In this document: positions 22,799 to 33,013 of the stretch, in pieces
How positions within the stretch are numbered: position 1 is the stretch's first letter
How the letters are laid out: every line of letters starts with the position of its first letter
NCBI GenBank assembly: GCA_023548195.1
Contig: JAJHZJ010000496.1
Coordinates: forward strand, 4,394,501 to 4,458,500
Source of the DNA: Bettongia penicillata ogilbyi
Lineage: Eukaryota > Chordata > Mammalia > Diprotodontia > Potoroidae
DNA: 64,000 nt
Direction: 5' to 3'
The notes under the pieces: model-generated
What the model saw: the letters and a program-made list of their open reading frames with translations, nothing else
Database searches by the model: none
Told to the model about the DNA's origin: nothing
Translations under genes and position numbers: made by a program

Positions 22799-23250
22799 CA
22801 TGTGTATATGTAGGTCATAAGGTATAAAAGGCCTTGAAAGGTGGGTGGGGGGAACAGGTTATGAAGGACTGAATACCAAAGAAAGAATTTTTAAGATTGT
22901 TATTGAGGAGGGAGACAATATAGTCAGACCTGCTTTTTAGGAAGATCATTTTAATAGCTGAATGCAAGATGGACCAGAGCTGGGAGTCTTGAGGCAGGCA
23001 GACCAAGCACCAGGATGCGAGGGTGAGGTATGAGAGTCACAGCTCCGTCAGAAGAGAGAGAAGGGGAAATATGTGAGAGATGTTGCAGAACTAAAATCAG
23101 CAGTTCTCGGCAACTTATTGGATATGGGGGATGAGAGAATGGGAGGGGTGAAGGATGACACTCAGATTATGAGCCTGTGTGATTGGGACGATCCTAGACA
23201 GTAATAGGGAAAGTAGGAAGAGGAGAGAATTTGGGGGAAAAGATTTGATG

Positions 23251-23367
23251 TCACACCAATACAATATTATCAAGAACAAATGATACGATAAATAGTATTT
23301 TTTTTTCAGGGAGAAAGGACAACCCCATTATAATTTTCCCTAGATTTAAATCCATTATCATCTCTTC
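23251..23367. repeat. Unassigned short repeat, copy A
   Basis: Shares long similarity with 24809-24917: acaccaat, aagaacaa, a T-run then tcagggaga, cccattataattttcc, cactatcatctcttc-like end. Sits inside an L2 copy, so it probably inserted there. Family not recognised. Confidence 0.6.
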
Positions 23368-23395
23368 AGTTTTGGACATGTTCAATTTAAAATGT

Positions 23396-23648
23396 CTACA
23401 GCTGATGGCATAGTGGATAGAATACTGGATCTGGAGTCAGGAAGATCTGACTTCAAATATGGTCAGAGACACTCACTAGCTGTATGACCCTGGAAAAGTC
23501 ACTTAACCCTATTTGCCTCAGTTTCCTCTTCTGTAAAATGAACTTGAGAAGGAAATGGTAAATCACTCCAATATCTTTGCTAAAGAAAATCCCAAATGGG
23601 GTCATGAAGAGTCGGACATGACTGAAATGCCCAAAAAACAACAACAGG
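23396..23648 (+). mobile_element. Marsupial tRNA-derived SINE with RTE-like tail
   Basis: atggcatagtggatagaata, aagtcacttaaccctatttg, aaatggggtcatgaagagtc, ggacatgactgaaatgccc. Full length with a CAACAA tail; lies inside an L2 copy. Confidence 0.9.
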
Positions 23649-23767
23649 GTATTCAGTTTGAGATCTCCAGACTAGAGGTAAGCAGAGAGGTTGTGGCTGG
23701 ATATGAAGATCTGAGAATCATCAGCAGAGAGAAGATAACTGAATCCATGGGAGCTGATGATCCTTAG

Positions 23768-26397
23768 TTTGCTCCTTCAGGAATCCTAGTTTTGCTCTAA
23801 AAGTTTGTAAATAGTTTTCTCCTAATCTTGACCTAATATGGACATTGGACAACTTCTTTCAGTACCTCGAGCACCAAAGACCAACAATGAATGACCTTAA
23901 TATTCTCACTGTTACTTTACAGTAATAAAATACAACTGCTCTACAATACCAGTAATACCAACAATACTCAAAGCCAAAGTCGAAAGGTTACGGTTATATG
24001 AAGAGTCAAACCTGCAAAAGAACAGAATAAATGATTTGACATCAACCAAAAACTTTACTCCACAGCCTTGGGAAGTAAATAAATCAAAGGCAAGAGAAAA
24101 ATCTCCAAAGAAGAGAGAATGTTGAAAATTTCTGGCTAACTACAGCATTGTAAGAGGTCTAATGCAATAAAAACACAAGTTGGATCAAATGAGAGAGAGA
24201 AATCTGGCATGTTATTAGCTTAATATTACAAATAGCTGAATGGTTATGTCAAGGAAGGGGACTGAAATTAGCTTTTCTGCAAAAATGGAAATGGTGAGGC
24301 TACATGAGATGCATAATTATTGACTCAAATGCTTCATGTTTGGTTCATGAATTACTAACAATGCATTTCACCATCTTCCTTGTAGATATAAAACTGATCT
24401 CTCCTTTCTTAATGGACTACATCACTTATGCACTTATGTTCAAGGGATGAGAATGCCAACAAGCCCTACAAATACAAGCAAAATATGAGTTCATATTCTT
24501 TATTAAAAAACAAAACATTCACAACCTGCATCACTCTTAAAAAACCCTAGAAATACTAGGAAGTTAAGACTGTTAAAATGTGCCTACAATGTAAAAAGCA
24601 ACTTATTATCAATTTAATAATCATTGACCAACCTACCCAAAAGCACTATAGCATCTATATTGTCCATATGGATTCTCACAATGCCTTTGTATCAATTTCT
24701 CTCTCATGACTTATTTAGGTTCTTTATATAAATATATTAAAATATTGAAGTAATAATATTGAAATAGTTGATGTCCACATATGCAAAACTATTTTCTATT
24801 TTAAGACGTGACACCAATGTGATAATATTAAGAACAATGAATAGAATTTTTTTTTTTCAGGGAGAGAGGGCAAGCCCATTATAATTTTACCTACTTAAAT
24901 TCACTATCATCTCTTCCAAATGAAACTAAATGTAGCTTCCAAAAACAGAGGAATTCAAGCCAAAATATCCTAACAATCACTCTGTGTTCATATACATAAA
25001 TAACTGCAAGGTATGACTCCATTGAAAAATACATGAATAAGCTTCTTCATCTCATAAAGTCTTTCTCTTCTGAATCAAAATGTCACTTTAACCCAGAATG
25101 TGTGAACTTCTTCATGTCCCCTAAGGAAAGATAAATGACAAAAAGCTTCAATCTTGAATCAAATCAAAGCAATAGTGGTAATACGTACAAACATCGTTAT
25201 CTCTTCTAGGCAGGACATAAATACAAAGTTATGATAAAGAAAGCTAAGGCTCAATATGTTAAGAGACTCACTGGCATCCTGAAATCAAAGCTAAGTTTCA
25301 TGTTCATATTGCAAGTAACGAACACGTATGTAATAGTAGTCAATGTACACTTTTGAAAGTATGAAGTGAACCAAACAGATTTAGAAAGCAACCTTAGAAA
25401 AACTTGGACAATATTAGTGAAAAAAGATAGGACTCATAACAATACCTTTGCAAAAAAGCAGTAATGGATCACTAAGCAATTTTGGATCACACAATCAGCA
25501 GATGAAAACTCTCCAGAATAACTTCTGGAGCAAGCAAACATCATTTTATTAAGTAGCTGTAAAGGCTAGTTAACATGTACACATCATTGAGTTGGTCTGG
25601 TCTGGGGTAATTGAAATAGAATTACTCACAGATGGAGCCTATAGAATGGTTATAATTCAAGAAAGGCCTTCCATAGGCAACATCCATGTGGAGTCCAACA
25701 CCAACATGTTGACCAAGAAACATCAAACACATCTCTGAGTCAAGCCAATTTGTTTGTGGAGATGAAGTAGTTTATCATAACATTGCCACCAGTAATCACA
25801 AAGAGATAATCCTTAAGAAGCCTGGTTACTGTACATACCTCAAGATGTTTTGGAGAACACCACCCAATAAACTTTAGTGAAATCAGATCAAGCTGCTGTC
25901 TAAAATCATCTGACAAAAAGTTAATCTATTAAAAATAATGTTTTAAATAGGTATCATTATACCAAATTCTTATACTATCTAAGCTCATGGAATGTGAAGC
26001 TGTTGTAATGTAGAGATGTACCAGAAGAGACCAAACTCATATGAGGATTGGATTAAAGCATGGGGTCTGTGCTTAGCATTCTTGTTGTCCTATCTGGTAC
26101 TAGGATGGCATTAAGGATGCTTCCATGAGACCACAGAGAATGAGTACTTTTCTTCAACTACAAAAGCAATTATTATATCTACCTGTGCAACAGTCCTTGA
26201 AACATGGGATATTAAAAAAATACCAAGGTACTAACTTGTCACAGGATTGTTTCTATCTGAATTCCATAGAAAAAGAGGAGTGCAGAGAAAACTAGGGTCA
26301 CACAGGATGCATGATCACAGATGGAGTGAGATCCACCTTATTATAGGGAACACTCAAACTAATAAACTTTAGACCTTTAGAGAAGTGTCTTCTGTTA
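23768..26397. other. Long unassigned intronic stretch (2.6 kb)
   Basis: Apart from the short repeat at 24809-24917 I recognise no gene, RNA or mobile element. AT-rich, with no open frame of note. It may be single-copy intron or a very old element. Confidence 0.5.
24809..24917. repeat. Unassigned short repeat, copy B
   Basis: Second copy of the unit at 23251-23367, same orientation, about three quarters identical by eye, 1.56 kb away. Here it is not flanked by L2. Confidence 0.6.
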
Positions 26398-26608
26398 GGG
26401 GTTCTTCACCTGGGTTCTCTGACCTTGTTTTTTATTTTTAAATATATTTTTATAATGGAATGCAATATAGATTAATTCATAGGTTTTCTCTGTGATCCTA
26501 CTTTATACATTGAAAACATGATTCTGAGAAGGTGCCCACAGGTTTCACCAGCCTGACTGCCAAAAGGGTCCAGGATACATGGAAAAACAGGTTAAGAACC
26601 TTTGGTCA
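26398..26608 (+). mobile_element. hAT-like non-autonomous DNA transposon
   Basis: Ends are near inverted repeats: aggggttcttcacctggg at the left and aggttaagaacctttgg at the right. Interior attctgagaaggtgcccaca and caaaagggtccaggata recur in several other copies in this window (36395, 39325, 53157, 60295). Confidence 0.6.
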
Positions 26609-26744
26609 ACTAACTCTCTGATTGCTTTTCTTGAGTCACTACTTTCTCCACCAGCAGGGTAGGAGTTTTCACTGTTAGGCTTTTGGGCAATGACAGCTGG
26701 GGGGAGGTGACTCATTTTCTAAGTTCTAGATGTCTTTGCAGAGA
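26609..26744. other. Unassigned intronic sequence
   Basis: Nothing recognisable. Confidence 0.45.
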
Positions 26745-26840
26745 GAAAATAAAAGAACCTCAGACTGGAAGGTAGGAAACTCCGATCCTGGTTCTTCCAC
26801 TCACAAGCTGTGCCCAGTTTCCTTGCTGACGTTCTAACCA
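26745..26840 (+). mobile_element. tRNA-derived SINE fragment
   Basis: agactggaaggtaggaaact, gatcctggttcttccactc, acaagctgtgcc resemble a SINE head; the 3' part is lost. Confidence 0.45.
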
Positions 26841-27144
26841 CGGGAGGTTTAGGGGGATCCATTCTGCATTCATGAAAGTGATCTAGCATACTTTGAGGAT
26901 TACAATCAAAATTCTAATTTATACACTTGATGGAGTTAAACCAGATATAAATTCGACAAAAAGAACTTAAAAAGCATGGGTCATTTGCAGCTTTTCCTGA
27001 TCTTGGAATAACACAGCGGAAGCCTAATTCTAATGAAATTCTTACTGTGATTTGAACTGTCATGAACATTTTCTTTCACTTAACAGGTTTGTCTTTTTGC
27101 CTTTTTTGGAGTAAGAGAGCAAAGGAGAAGATAGAGTTACTGGA

Positions 27145-27250
27145 CTGTGATAGAAACTGCAGTGTTTGAATTTGACCTCTTACACTCAGAATGTGTCACC
27201 CCGGGCAAGTCAATGAGCCCCAGTGCCATCATAGGTGAGATGAAGACCCT
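27145..27250 (+). mobile_element. tRNA-derived SINE fragment
   Basis: gtgtttgaatttgacctct, tcagaatgtgtcaccccggg, caagtcaatgagccccagt, gtgagatgaagaccctcat follow the SINE order loosely. Confidence 0.45.
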
Positions 27251-27404
27251 CATGCCTGTAGTAACTTCCTTCAAAAACTACACTGCAAGGATCAGGGGAG
27301 AGCACCTGCATAAAGCACAACCCTGCCGAATTTTGCTTGTGAATGCTGCAGGGCTGACTTCTCTATGCTACAAAGTTAGCAGCATACAGGTAGGGTCCTA
27401 GCCT

Positions 27405-27960
27405 GAATCTTGTTCTGCCTAATCACCCCCAAGCTTTCTATTTCCATGTTTCAGATCTCTGAAATTCCTTTATCTGATCACATTCTTTTATCATCCAACC
27501 TCTTCCTATATCTCATTACCCCAATCCTATCCTTCATCCTCACTGCGACGTTTCATCACTCCACTCTGAGTCATTTACCTGCCCATCAGTCTCTTGCTTT
27601 CCTGGTCTTGAACCATGGCTAACCCATTCAATTCTATGAATTCTATGCTCTGCCCTTGAATTCCCTGGTCCCTTGTTCGACTACCAGTCACATCTTGCCA
27701 AAACCCAATCCTGGATGATCCCCACCATTTATTTTCTTATATCCCACTCATGTGCTGCTGGTTGATCCAGAGGAAGTCATAAAACCAGGGTGGCAGAGTT
27801 CACTTGATATTTCTGAGCAAGGTTTTTTTTCACCCCTTACTCAATTATTATCTATCCTAATCACCATAGCAGCAATTACAAATCTTCTCTTCTCAAGCTT
27901 CCCATGACCTGTAGGGTTAACATATTTGGCATTATTTTCATTGACACATCAAGCTTCCAT
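27405..27960 (+). mobile_element. L2 LINE ORF2 fragment (between endonuclease and RT)
   Basis: ccccaagctttctatttcc, ttcagatctctgaaattcc, tcatcactccactctgagtc, tcttgctttcctggtcttg recall the L2 mid-ORF2 region. The L2 stops where the 7SL copy starts, so the 7SL may have inserted at its edge. Confidence 0.6.
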
Positions 27961-27970
27961 CCTCAGTGTG

Positions 27971-28277
27971 GAGGGCTGTGTGGGTTAGTCATTAGTGACA
28001 TACATTTGCAGTCTTAGCTGATGAATTTGCTAGGATTGGCAGATCTCTTGAGCCAGCGCTGAGATGCAGTGGGCTAAGCTGAAGAAGTGCCTATACTGTG
28101 TTTGATATCAACATAAAGAGTTTTAGGGAATGTGGAACCCCCAGGTGGTCTAGAGAGGAACAAATCAGCCTAGGTTTGAAATGCAAAGCTCCAGTGTTAA
28201 TCAGTAGGTCAATCAAGTCTGTAAGTAGCACCTGTATTCCAGCCTGGGTAAGATGGGAAGACCTAATCTTAAAAAAA
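27971..28277 (+). pseudogene. RN7SL (pseudogene): 7SL RNA retropseudogene, near full length
   Basis: 7SL RNA is the RNA of the signal recognition particle. This 300-bp copy follows it from end to end: gcagtcttagct near 28010 (7SL gtagtcccagct), agatctcttgagcc near 28041, gtttgatatcaac near 28100, gaacccccaggtggtct near 28135, gcctaggtttgaaatgcaaag near 28169, ttaatcagtaggtcaatc near 28198 and ttccagcctgggtaagat near 28237. It ends in seven A's. Divergence across all domains, including the conserved core helices, says it is an old inactive copy. No clear target-site duplication was found. Confidence 0.85.
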
Positions 28278-28299
28278 GGGAAGCCTTAGAGATGAACAA

Positions 28300-28770
28300 A
28301 GATACACACATAGCTATATGCAGATATGGATATATGGGCACACATATACAGTTGCATATATGTACATATGTATATTTATGTTGTACATAAGTATAACGTA
28401 CCTTGCTTAAAAGTTTGCAAAAGACAATATAAATTTTCTCATGTATAGGAATAATTGTGCGTATATATGTACATATTGCTTCAAATGTAAGCAACACACA
28501 TGAATATACTGCTTTAAACATATATATTGCTTACATTGTAAATATGTATATATGTATATATGTACATATATATCCAAGGTTTGCAAAGTGTTTTGTAGAT
28601 ATCCTTCCATACATGCACATATAAGTACATATGTGTGAATGTTACATGCATGCATTTATCCATATACATGATAAAATGCATATAGTTTACAAATGTACAC
28701 CCACATTCACATATACATGCATATATACCCACTTGTGTACACAATATGCATATGCACATACACGTATAGT
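28300..28770. repeat. ACATATGTAC-rich low-complexity region
   Basis: About 470 bp of degenerate alternating purine/pyrimidine sequence (tatatgtacatatgtata and similar), able to fold into many short hairpins. It lies just 3' of the 7SL copy. Frames within it (such as 28407-28816 minus) are Cys/Tyr/His-rich artefacts. Confidence 0.8.
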
Positions 28771-28824
28771 GTGTGTGTTTAGAATGAACCTGTGATTTCA
28801 CTGATACATGGAACACCTGGATGA

Positions 28825-29000
28825 GGACACTCCCTCTATCAATACAGGCTGACCCTTTCCATATAGTTGAGAATCTCCGAGAGTTGCCTGGGGCACTTGT
28901 CTGGAGTCACCAGTCCAGCAGGTTCAAGATGGGGAATTTGAAACCACATTTTCCTGACTGGGAAGATAACTCTCTTATCTACCACACCTTGCCTCTCCAA
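28825..29000 (+). mobile_element. SINE, 'aaactccctctaccaat' family
   Basis: gaggacactccctctatcaa, gagagttgcctggggcactt, tttgaaaccacattttcct, ctcttatctaccacacct. Same family as the copies at 7831, 55005 and 58620. Confidence 0.65.
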
Positions 29001-29104
29001 GCTGTCTATAAATAGCAGCTGTTATCGTGGTGGGTGATTGTTCCATCAGTCTGGGCTTGTGATTTCACTGTTTTAGACAACTCCAAGTATGGAAATTCCA
29101 TCCA

Positions 29105-29330
29105 CTGGACACAGATTTAGAGCTGGAAGGAACCTTAGAAATCTTCAAGTCCAGCTTCCTCATTTTACAGAAGAGGAAGCTGAGGTGGAGAGTTTTTTGT
29201 TTTTTGAGATTTCCAGAGGGTATCTGAAGCAGGATTCAAACTCAAGCCTTCCCAGCTCGAAGTCCAGTAGCCAGTTTAGAGTCTTAGGGAGTGGTCTTGG
29301 GACACAGAGATTAAGTGAATTCTCCCTGTA
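29105..29330 (-). mobile_element. MIR3-like SINE
   Basis: agagctggaaggaaccttag, agtccagcttcctcatttt, agaggaagctgaggtggaga, ggattcaaactcaagcctt in order. About 260 bp downstream of the SPATA16 exon donor. Confidence 0.65.
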
Positions 29331-29582
29331 GTTAGGATGGATTAGAAGGAGGACATAAATCTGGGTCTTTCTAATTTTAGGGTGCCACCCTCCCTCTCCT
29401 GAATCTTCATGTTTGTCAGTTTGCTGCTATACATAATGGGATGTATATGGACAGCATCCCTCATAGTCCTGGCCACATCAAACATTTATCTTGGCTCATT
29501 CTGATGACCTCTGAACTACCATGGGCCATGACAATTTCCTCCCCTCTGCCACCCTCCATCACTAATCTGCAGTTTCTTAATT

Positions 29583-29589
29583 CTCATAC
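29583..29589 (-). other. SPATA16: Splice donor of SPATA16 exon 2
   Basis: On the minus strand the coding sequence ends gag and is followed by gtatgag, close to the GTRAGT consensus. Continuing past it adds one valine codon and then a stop, as expected of read-through into an intron. Confidence 0.85.
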
Positions 29590-30235
29590 CTCAAGGGCTG
29601 TTCTGAACTGCCCTGCTGCAACGGCATATTTCTTCTGCCTGTAGCAGGTGCTGGCATCCTTTAGGGCGACCTGGAGCCATTTGTCGATCTGGGGCAGAAA
29701 GGTGAAATGAGGTGCGTTCAGAGAGTCCACTATTTCAGCCGCCTGACAGGTGGCTGGTGAGCCGGTGGACACCAGGGAGTCCACAAACTCGTAGGTGACA
29801 TCTTCCTCATCGATGTAGACCAGCTTCATTTCCACATCCATTATGTTCTTTAGAGGGATGTGAGGCAGAGGCAGAGTCATCAGCTGGCTCTCCAGCTCAG
29901 TGACCCGGGCTTCCCTCTTCATCAGTGGAGGCTTTTCCTCACTCTCGATCCTTCTTTTGAGCCCGGCTCTGTCCAGTTCGCCACTCTGTTTTTCTTTCAA
30001 GGTCTTTATCATCTTGGCCCTCTCACTCCCCATATCCCCCTGCTTCTCGAAGGGGTAGCTTTTCTTCATTTCTTGGGACATGTCCAGAGTATGGACAGGG
30101 CTGGCAAGCGTCACAATTTTCTTACTCATGTTCATTTTCAGAGCCAGCTGATCATGGCAGGTCCTGTTCCCAGCATTCTCTAGACTCCTGTTGCTCCATG
30201 AATCCATCAGATTTCCTCAATATTCCTATTTAGAA
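29590..30235 (-). CDS. SPATA16: SPATA16 exon 2 (first coding exon, partial CDS)
   Basis: Known role: SPATA16 is a testis-specific tetratricopeptide (TPR) protein of the Golgi and proacrosomal vesicles of spermatids; human mutations cause globozoospermia. Seen: on the minus strand an open frame of 206 codons runs from ATG at 30207 to 29590 with no stop. Residues 7-11 (RSLEN), about 114-134 (PLPHIPLKNIMDVEMKLVYI) and about 171-206 (LPQIDKWLQVALKDA, then YRQKKYA, AAGQFRTALE) match my memory of human SPATA16. The last 33 residues show the TPR pattern (W, L, Y, A, F, A), and the exon ends inside or just after that repeat, in phase 0. The 28 nt before the ATG hold in-frame TGA and TAG, which fixes the start; the ATG context is weak (C at -3, G at +4). 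Acceptor tttcttcccag precedes 30235 and donor gtatgag follows 29590. The remaining exons are outside the window. A processed pseudogene is unlikely because both splice signals are present and the frame is intact. Confidence 0.93.
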
Positions 30236-30265
30236 CTGGGAAGAAAGAGTTGTTAAAAACAGGTT
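30236..30265 (-). other. SPATA16: Splice acceptor and branch region of SPATA16 exon 2
   Basis: Read on the minus strand the sequence runs tttttaacaac, then a pyrimidine tract (ctctttcttccc), then ag before the exon. The taac about 20 nt upstream of the ag is a plausible branch site. This supports a real exon rather than a retrocopy. Confidence 0.8.
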
Positions 30266-31035
30266 AACATTGTCCAACCATTTGAACCACTGACACAATG
30301 CACTTAAGCCTACTGCTTTATTCATCAGAGGTAATCACATTTGATGCAAACCTCTGGCTATAGCTTTTGCTGCCTTATATGTTTCAATAATTAAAAAAAA
30401 CCCTTAAGAAGTTGTTTTCAGAAACACATTCTGGAAAATGTCTTTAGATAGTCATCTGTAGCCAAATAACAACATCTACTGTTCATTTTTATGGGGTGCA
30501 GAGATGCACCAAATGGAAAGATCTTAGGCACATCCACTGAGGACAAAAAAGACAAAATATCCATCTTGACATTAATTTCCTCACAAAGGCAGGTGGCCTA
30601 GAACTCATTATAAAATACACTACTCACCTGAATAATAGCCTTTGGAGGAGAAAGAATGCTCTTAGCCACAGCTGGTGCCAATGAAAGGTTTTCAGAAATG
30701 TGGGAAGCAGATTTTCCTCTCTCATTTTTCCATTAATAATGAAAAGGTGAATTTTACACAGCTTTAAACACCATTTTTCAGAACAGCCTCCCCCTTTTTT
30801 GGGTCTAATTTATTTATTAATTTATTTATCTTTAAGTGGAAGGAACTTGACCTTGAGTTTCATGTTAATGCTTAAGCATCAGCCCACATTGTTATCTTAG
30901 AATGCTAACATACGTAGAAATGCTTGCTATCCAGTAGGCTATATGCAAGTGGAAACTGTGATGTCACACAGACAGGAAACACTGCCAGAAATCACAATTG
31001 TTTTTAAAATGAGAAAGGTTATTCCTATGGACATA
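30266..31035. other. Unassigned intronic sequence upstream of exon 2
   Basis: No repeat or gene recognised. Contains an ATTT-type stretch at 30810-30832. Confidence 0.5.
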
Positions 31036-31275
31036 GGATCATAGATCCAGAGATGGAAGGTATTTAGGAGGCCATGTAGTCTAGTCCTTTTGTGGTGTAG
31101 GTGAAAGAGGTTCACTTGCCCAAGATCACCCAGGTAGTAAGTGTGATGGGGGGGGGGGTGAAATCTGAACTCATTTAGTTAACTTTTATTTTACAGAAGA
31201 AGAAACAGAGAACAAGGGAAGCTAACTGACTTGGTCAAGATGATCCAGGTAATGTTAGAAGTGAGTTCTTCCCAC
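31036..31275 (-). mobile_element. MIR3-like SINE, two pieces
   Basis: atcatagatccagagatgga, ttcacttgcccaagatcacc and a G-run near 31148, then a second partial copy (tattttacagaagaagaaac, gatgatccaggtaatgtt). Confidence 0.6.
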
Positions 31276-31349
31276 TATAGTGTTTGGTGTATTTTCTCTG
31301 CTACTGTATTTGTTTCAGAATACATGACAGTACTTTGGGGCCAATCAAA

Positions 31350-31600
31350 AAGCAAACGTTAAGTATGTCCTATGTGCTAGGTAATGTATGCCAGGTGCTG
31401 GGGATACACTGTGGCCCTTCTCCATTAATCAGCATTATTATAGTATGGGACAGCTTTTTGAAGTCTTTCCAGGGATCTCCTCTGATTCTCACCACTTTCC
31501 TATCCCCATCTTACAGATCAGAAAACTGGCCCAGAGAGTTCAAGTTATTCATCACAGTTAGTTCTAGAACAAAGGTTTTTGGATTCCTTGCCCAATGTTC
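31350..31600 (-). repeat. L2/MIR composite fragment
   Basis: gtgctaggtaatgtatgcca and ctggggatacactgtgg are L2-tail-like, followed by MIR-like atcttacagatcagaaaact and gttctagaacaaaggttt. Confidence 0.5.
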
Positions 31601-31916
31601 TTTTTATTAAGACATACCAAAAGAGGAAGGCAAAGAACAGATGAATGACACATCAACATTAGATAAAAGGTCTCTGTCTTTCTCTGGTGCATTGGTTTCT
31701 TCTCCGTTCCAAACTGGAGTTGTTGCCCTTTAGAAAAATGTCACAACTTAGAAAGTTGAGAGATCGAGGTGGCAGGAGTTTAGTCACTTGACCTAAATTG
31801 AACTCTCAAGTAGTCTTTAAATGCTTGAGAGTTGGAAATCTGAAGTTTGCTTAGGATGACCCTTCAAAAAAAGCCAGAACTTTGACATGGGAGGGCTTCT
31901 TCTAGTCCAGTCTAAC
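31601..31916. other. Unassigned intronic sequence
   Basis: Nothing recognisable. Confidence 0.45.
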
Positions 31917-32165
31917 CCAATGCAACCAGCATTTATTAAGCATCTACTATATGCCAGGCACAAAGACAAAAGGAAAAAAAACCAATTCTTGCCTTCCATG
32001 ACTCTAGGTATTCTAATGTAGTTGAACCATTCCATTTCTGCTTTCATTTATTCATCACTCATCTGTTAAGTGCCTGGTATATGGTGAGCATTAAAGGAGA
32101 TTCTGGGGAAATAAAGATGTCTCTGTCTTCAGGGAGTTTACATTCTACTGATGGGAGATATGTAC
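31917..32165 (-). repeat. L2 LINE 3' ends (two fragments)
   Basis: agcatttattaagcatctac, atgccaggcacaaagacaa (31917-32025), then a second reverse tail ctgttaagtgcctggtat, tctgtcttcagggagttta (32042-32165). Confidence 0.65.
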
Positions 32166-32331
32166 ACGTATTAAAATATGACAACTCCAAAGTAAACACA
32201 AGGTAAAACAGGCTGGAGAACCTGAATCAGAGAAATGGCCTTGTACTGGAGATGGGTTGTGGGCTGAGCTTAGAAGCAGAGATGAAGAGGGACTGCCAGG
32301 CACAGAGGTCAGCCTGTGTAGCAGCATTAGA

Positions 32332-32495
32332 GAAAGGAAAAAGGAAAGGAAAGGAAAGGAAAGGAAAGGAAAGGAAAGGAAAGGAAAAGGAAAGGAAAGG
32401 AAAGGAAAGGAAAAGGAAAGGAAAAGGAAAGGAAAAGGAAAGGAAAGGAAAGGAAAAGAAAGAAAAGGAAAGGAAAGGAATGGAAAAGAACCATT
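32332..32495. repeat. (GGAAA)n polypurine array
   Basis: About 160 bp of ggaaa units with occasional ggaaaa. Produces Lys/Gly/Glu-rich and Phe/Ser/Pro-rich artefact frames of 88-162 codons. Confidence 0.93.
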
Positions 32496-32764
32496 TGGCA
32501 AAAAAGCAGAGTATATGAAGGAAAACAATGAACACCACATCTGGGAATATCTTCCTTCTCTCCCTTTAATTAAAGTCATTTGAAGAATGATGGTATCAAA
32601 TGTGTGGTCTGGACAATGAGGTTCTCTGCTCATAACTAAAACAGATATATCTCTAAAAGAAGAGCAAAACTCCCAGAAATTCTAATGAATAGTTTTGCTA
32701 CGATTTAAAAAAATGTTTTTACACAATTTTATTTTTGTTAAGATATTATAGTTTTATGCTATTA
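32496..32764. other. Unassigned intronic sequence
   Basis: Nothing recognisable. Confidence 0.5.
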
Positions 32765-33013
32765 AAGTTGTTCAGTTGGTTCAATCATGTCCAATTTTTT
32801 GTGACCTCATTTGAAGTTTTCTTGGTAGATAGTGGAGTGGTTTGCCATTTCTTTCTCCAGCTCATTTTACAGATGAGGAAAATGAGACGAACTTGGTTTA
32901 GTGACTTGCCCAGGGTCACTCAGATAATGTCGCTGAGGCCAGATTTGAACTCATGAAGATGAGCCTTCCTTACTCCAGATCTGGCACTCTATCCACTGCA
33001 CTATGCAGCTGTC
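32765..33013 (-). mobile_element. Marsupial tRNA-derived SINE with RTE-like tail
   Basis: Minus strand: head gacagctgcatagtgcagtg, tgagttcaaatctggcctc, ccctgggcaagtcactaaac, tail ggtcacaaaaaattggac. Full length. Confidence 0.88.

Larger units (their letters stand above)
22815..23765 (-). mobile_element. L2 LINE ORF2 fragment, with two interruptions
   Basis: Reverse L2: agacctgctttttaggaaga, tcattttaatagctgaatgc up to 23250; tcagttttggacatgttcaa at 23368-23395; agatctccagactagagg and ctgaatccatgggagctg at 23650-23765. A 117-bp unassigned unit (23251-23367) and a SINE (23396-23648) interrupt it. Confidence 0.7.
1..29589 (-). other. SPATA16: SPATA16 intron 2, downstream part
   Basis: All sequence left of the exon 2 donor should be intron 2 of the minus-strand gene. 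I read it for the next coding exon (expected to continue the TPR after the ALE residues) and did not find one, so the intron is probably longer than 29.6 kb. That is an inference from failure to find the exon by eye. Contents are interspersed repeats listed separately. Confidence 0.75.

Noticed and set aside
28407..28816. Cys/Tyr/His-rich minus frames that look like small zinc-binding or toxin-like peptides
   Set aside because: They come from the tatgtacata low-complexity region and have no ordered cysteine pattern.
1..29582. Search for SPATA16 exon 3 to the left of exon 2
   Set aside because: No minus-strand segment was seen that continues the TPR and is bounded by splice sites. It is probably beyond the left edge, though a very short exon could have been missed by eye.
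29860..30183. 107-codon plus-strand frame opposite the SPATA16 exon
   Set aside because: Antisense shadow of the real minus-strand exon; no recognisable domain.
32145..32633. Four frames of 88-162 codons over the GGAAA array
   Set aside because: A 5-bp purine repeat without stops; flanks are L2 fragments.
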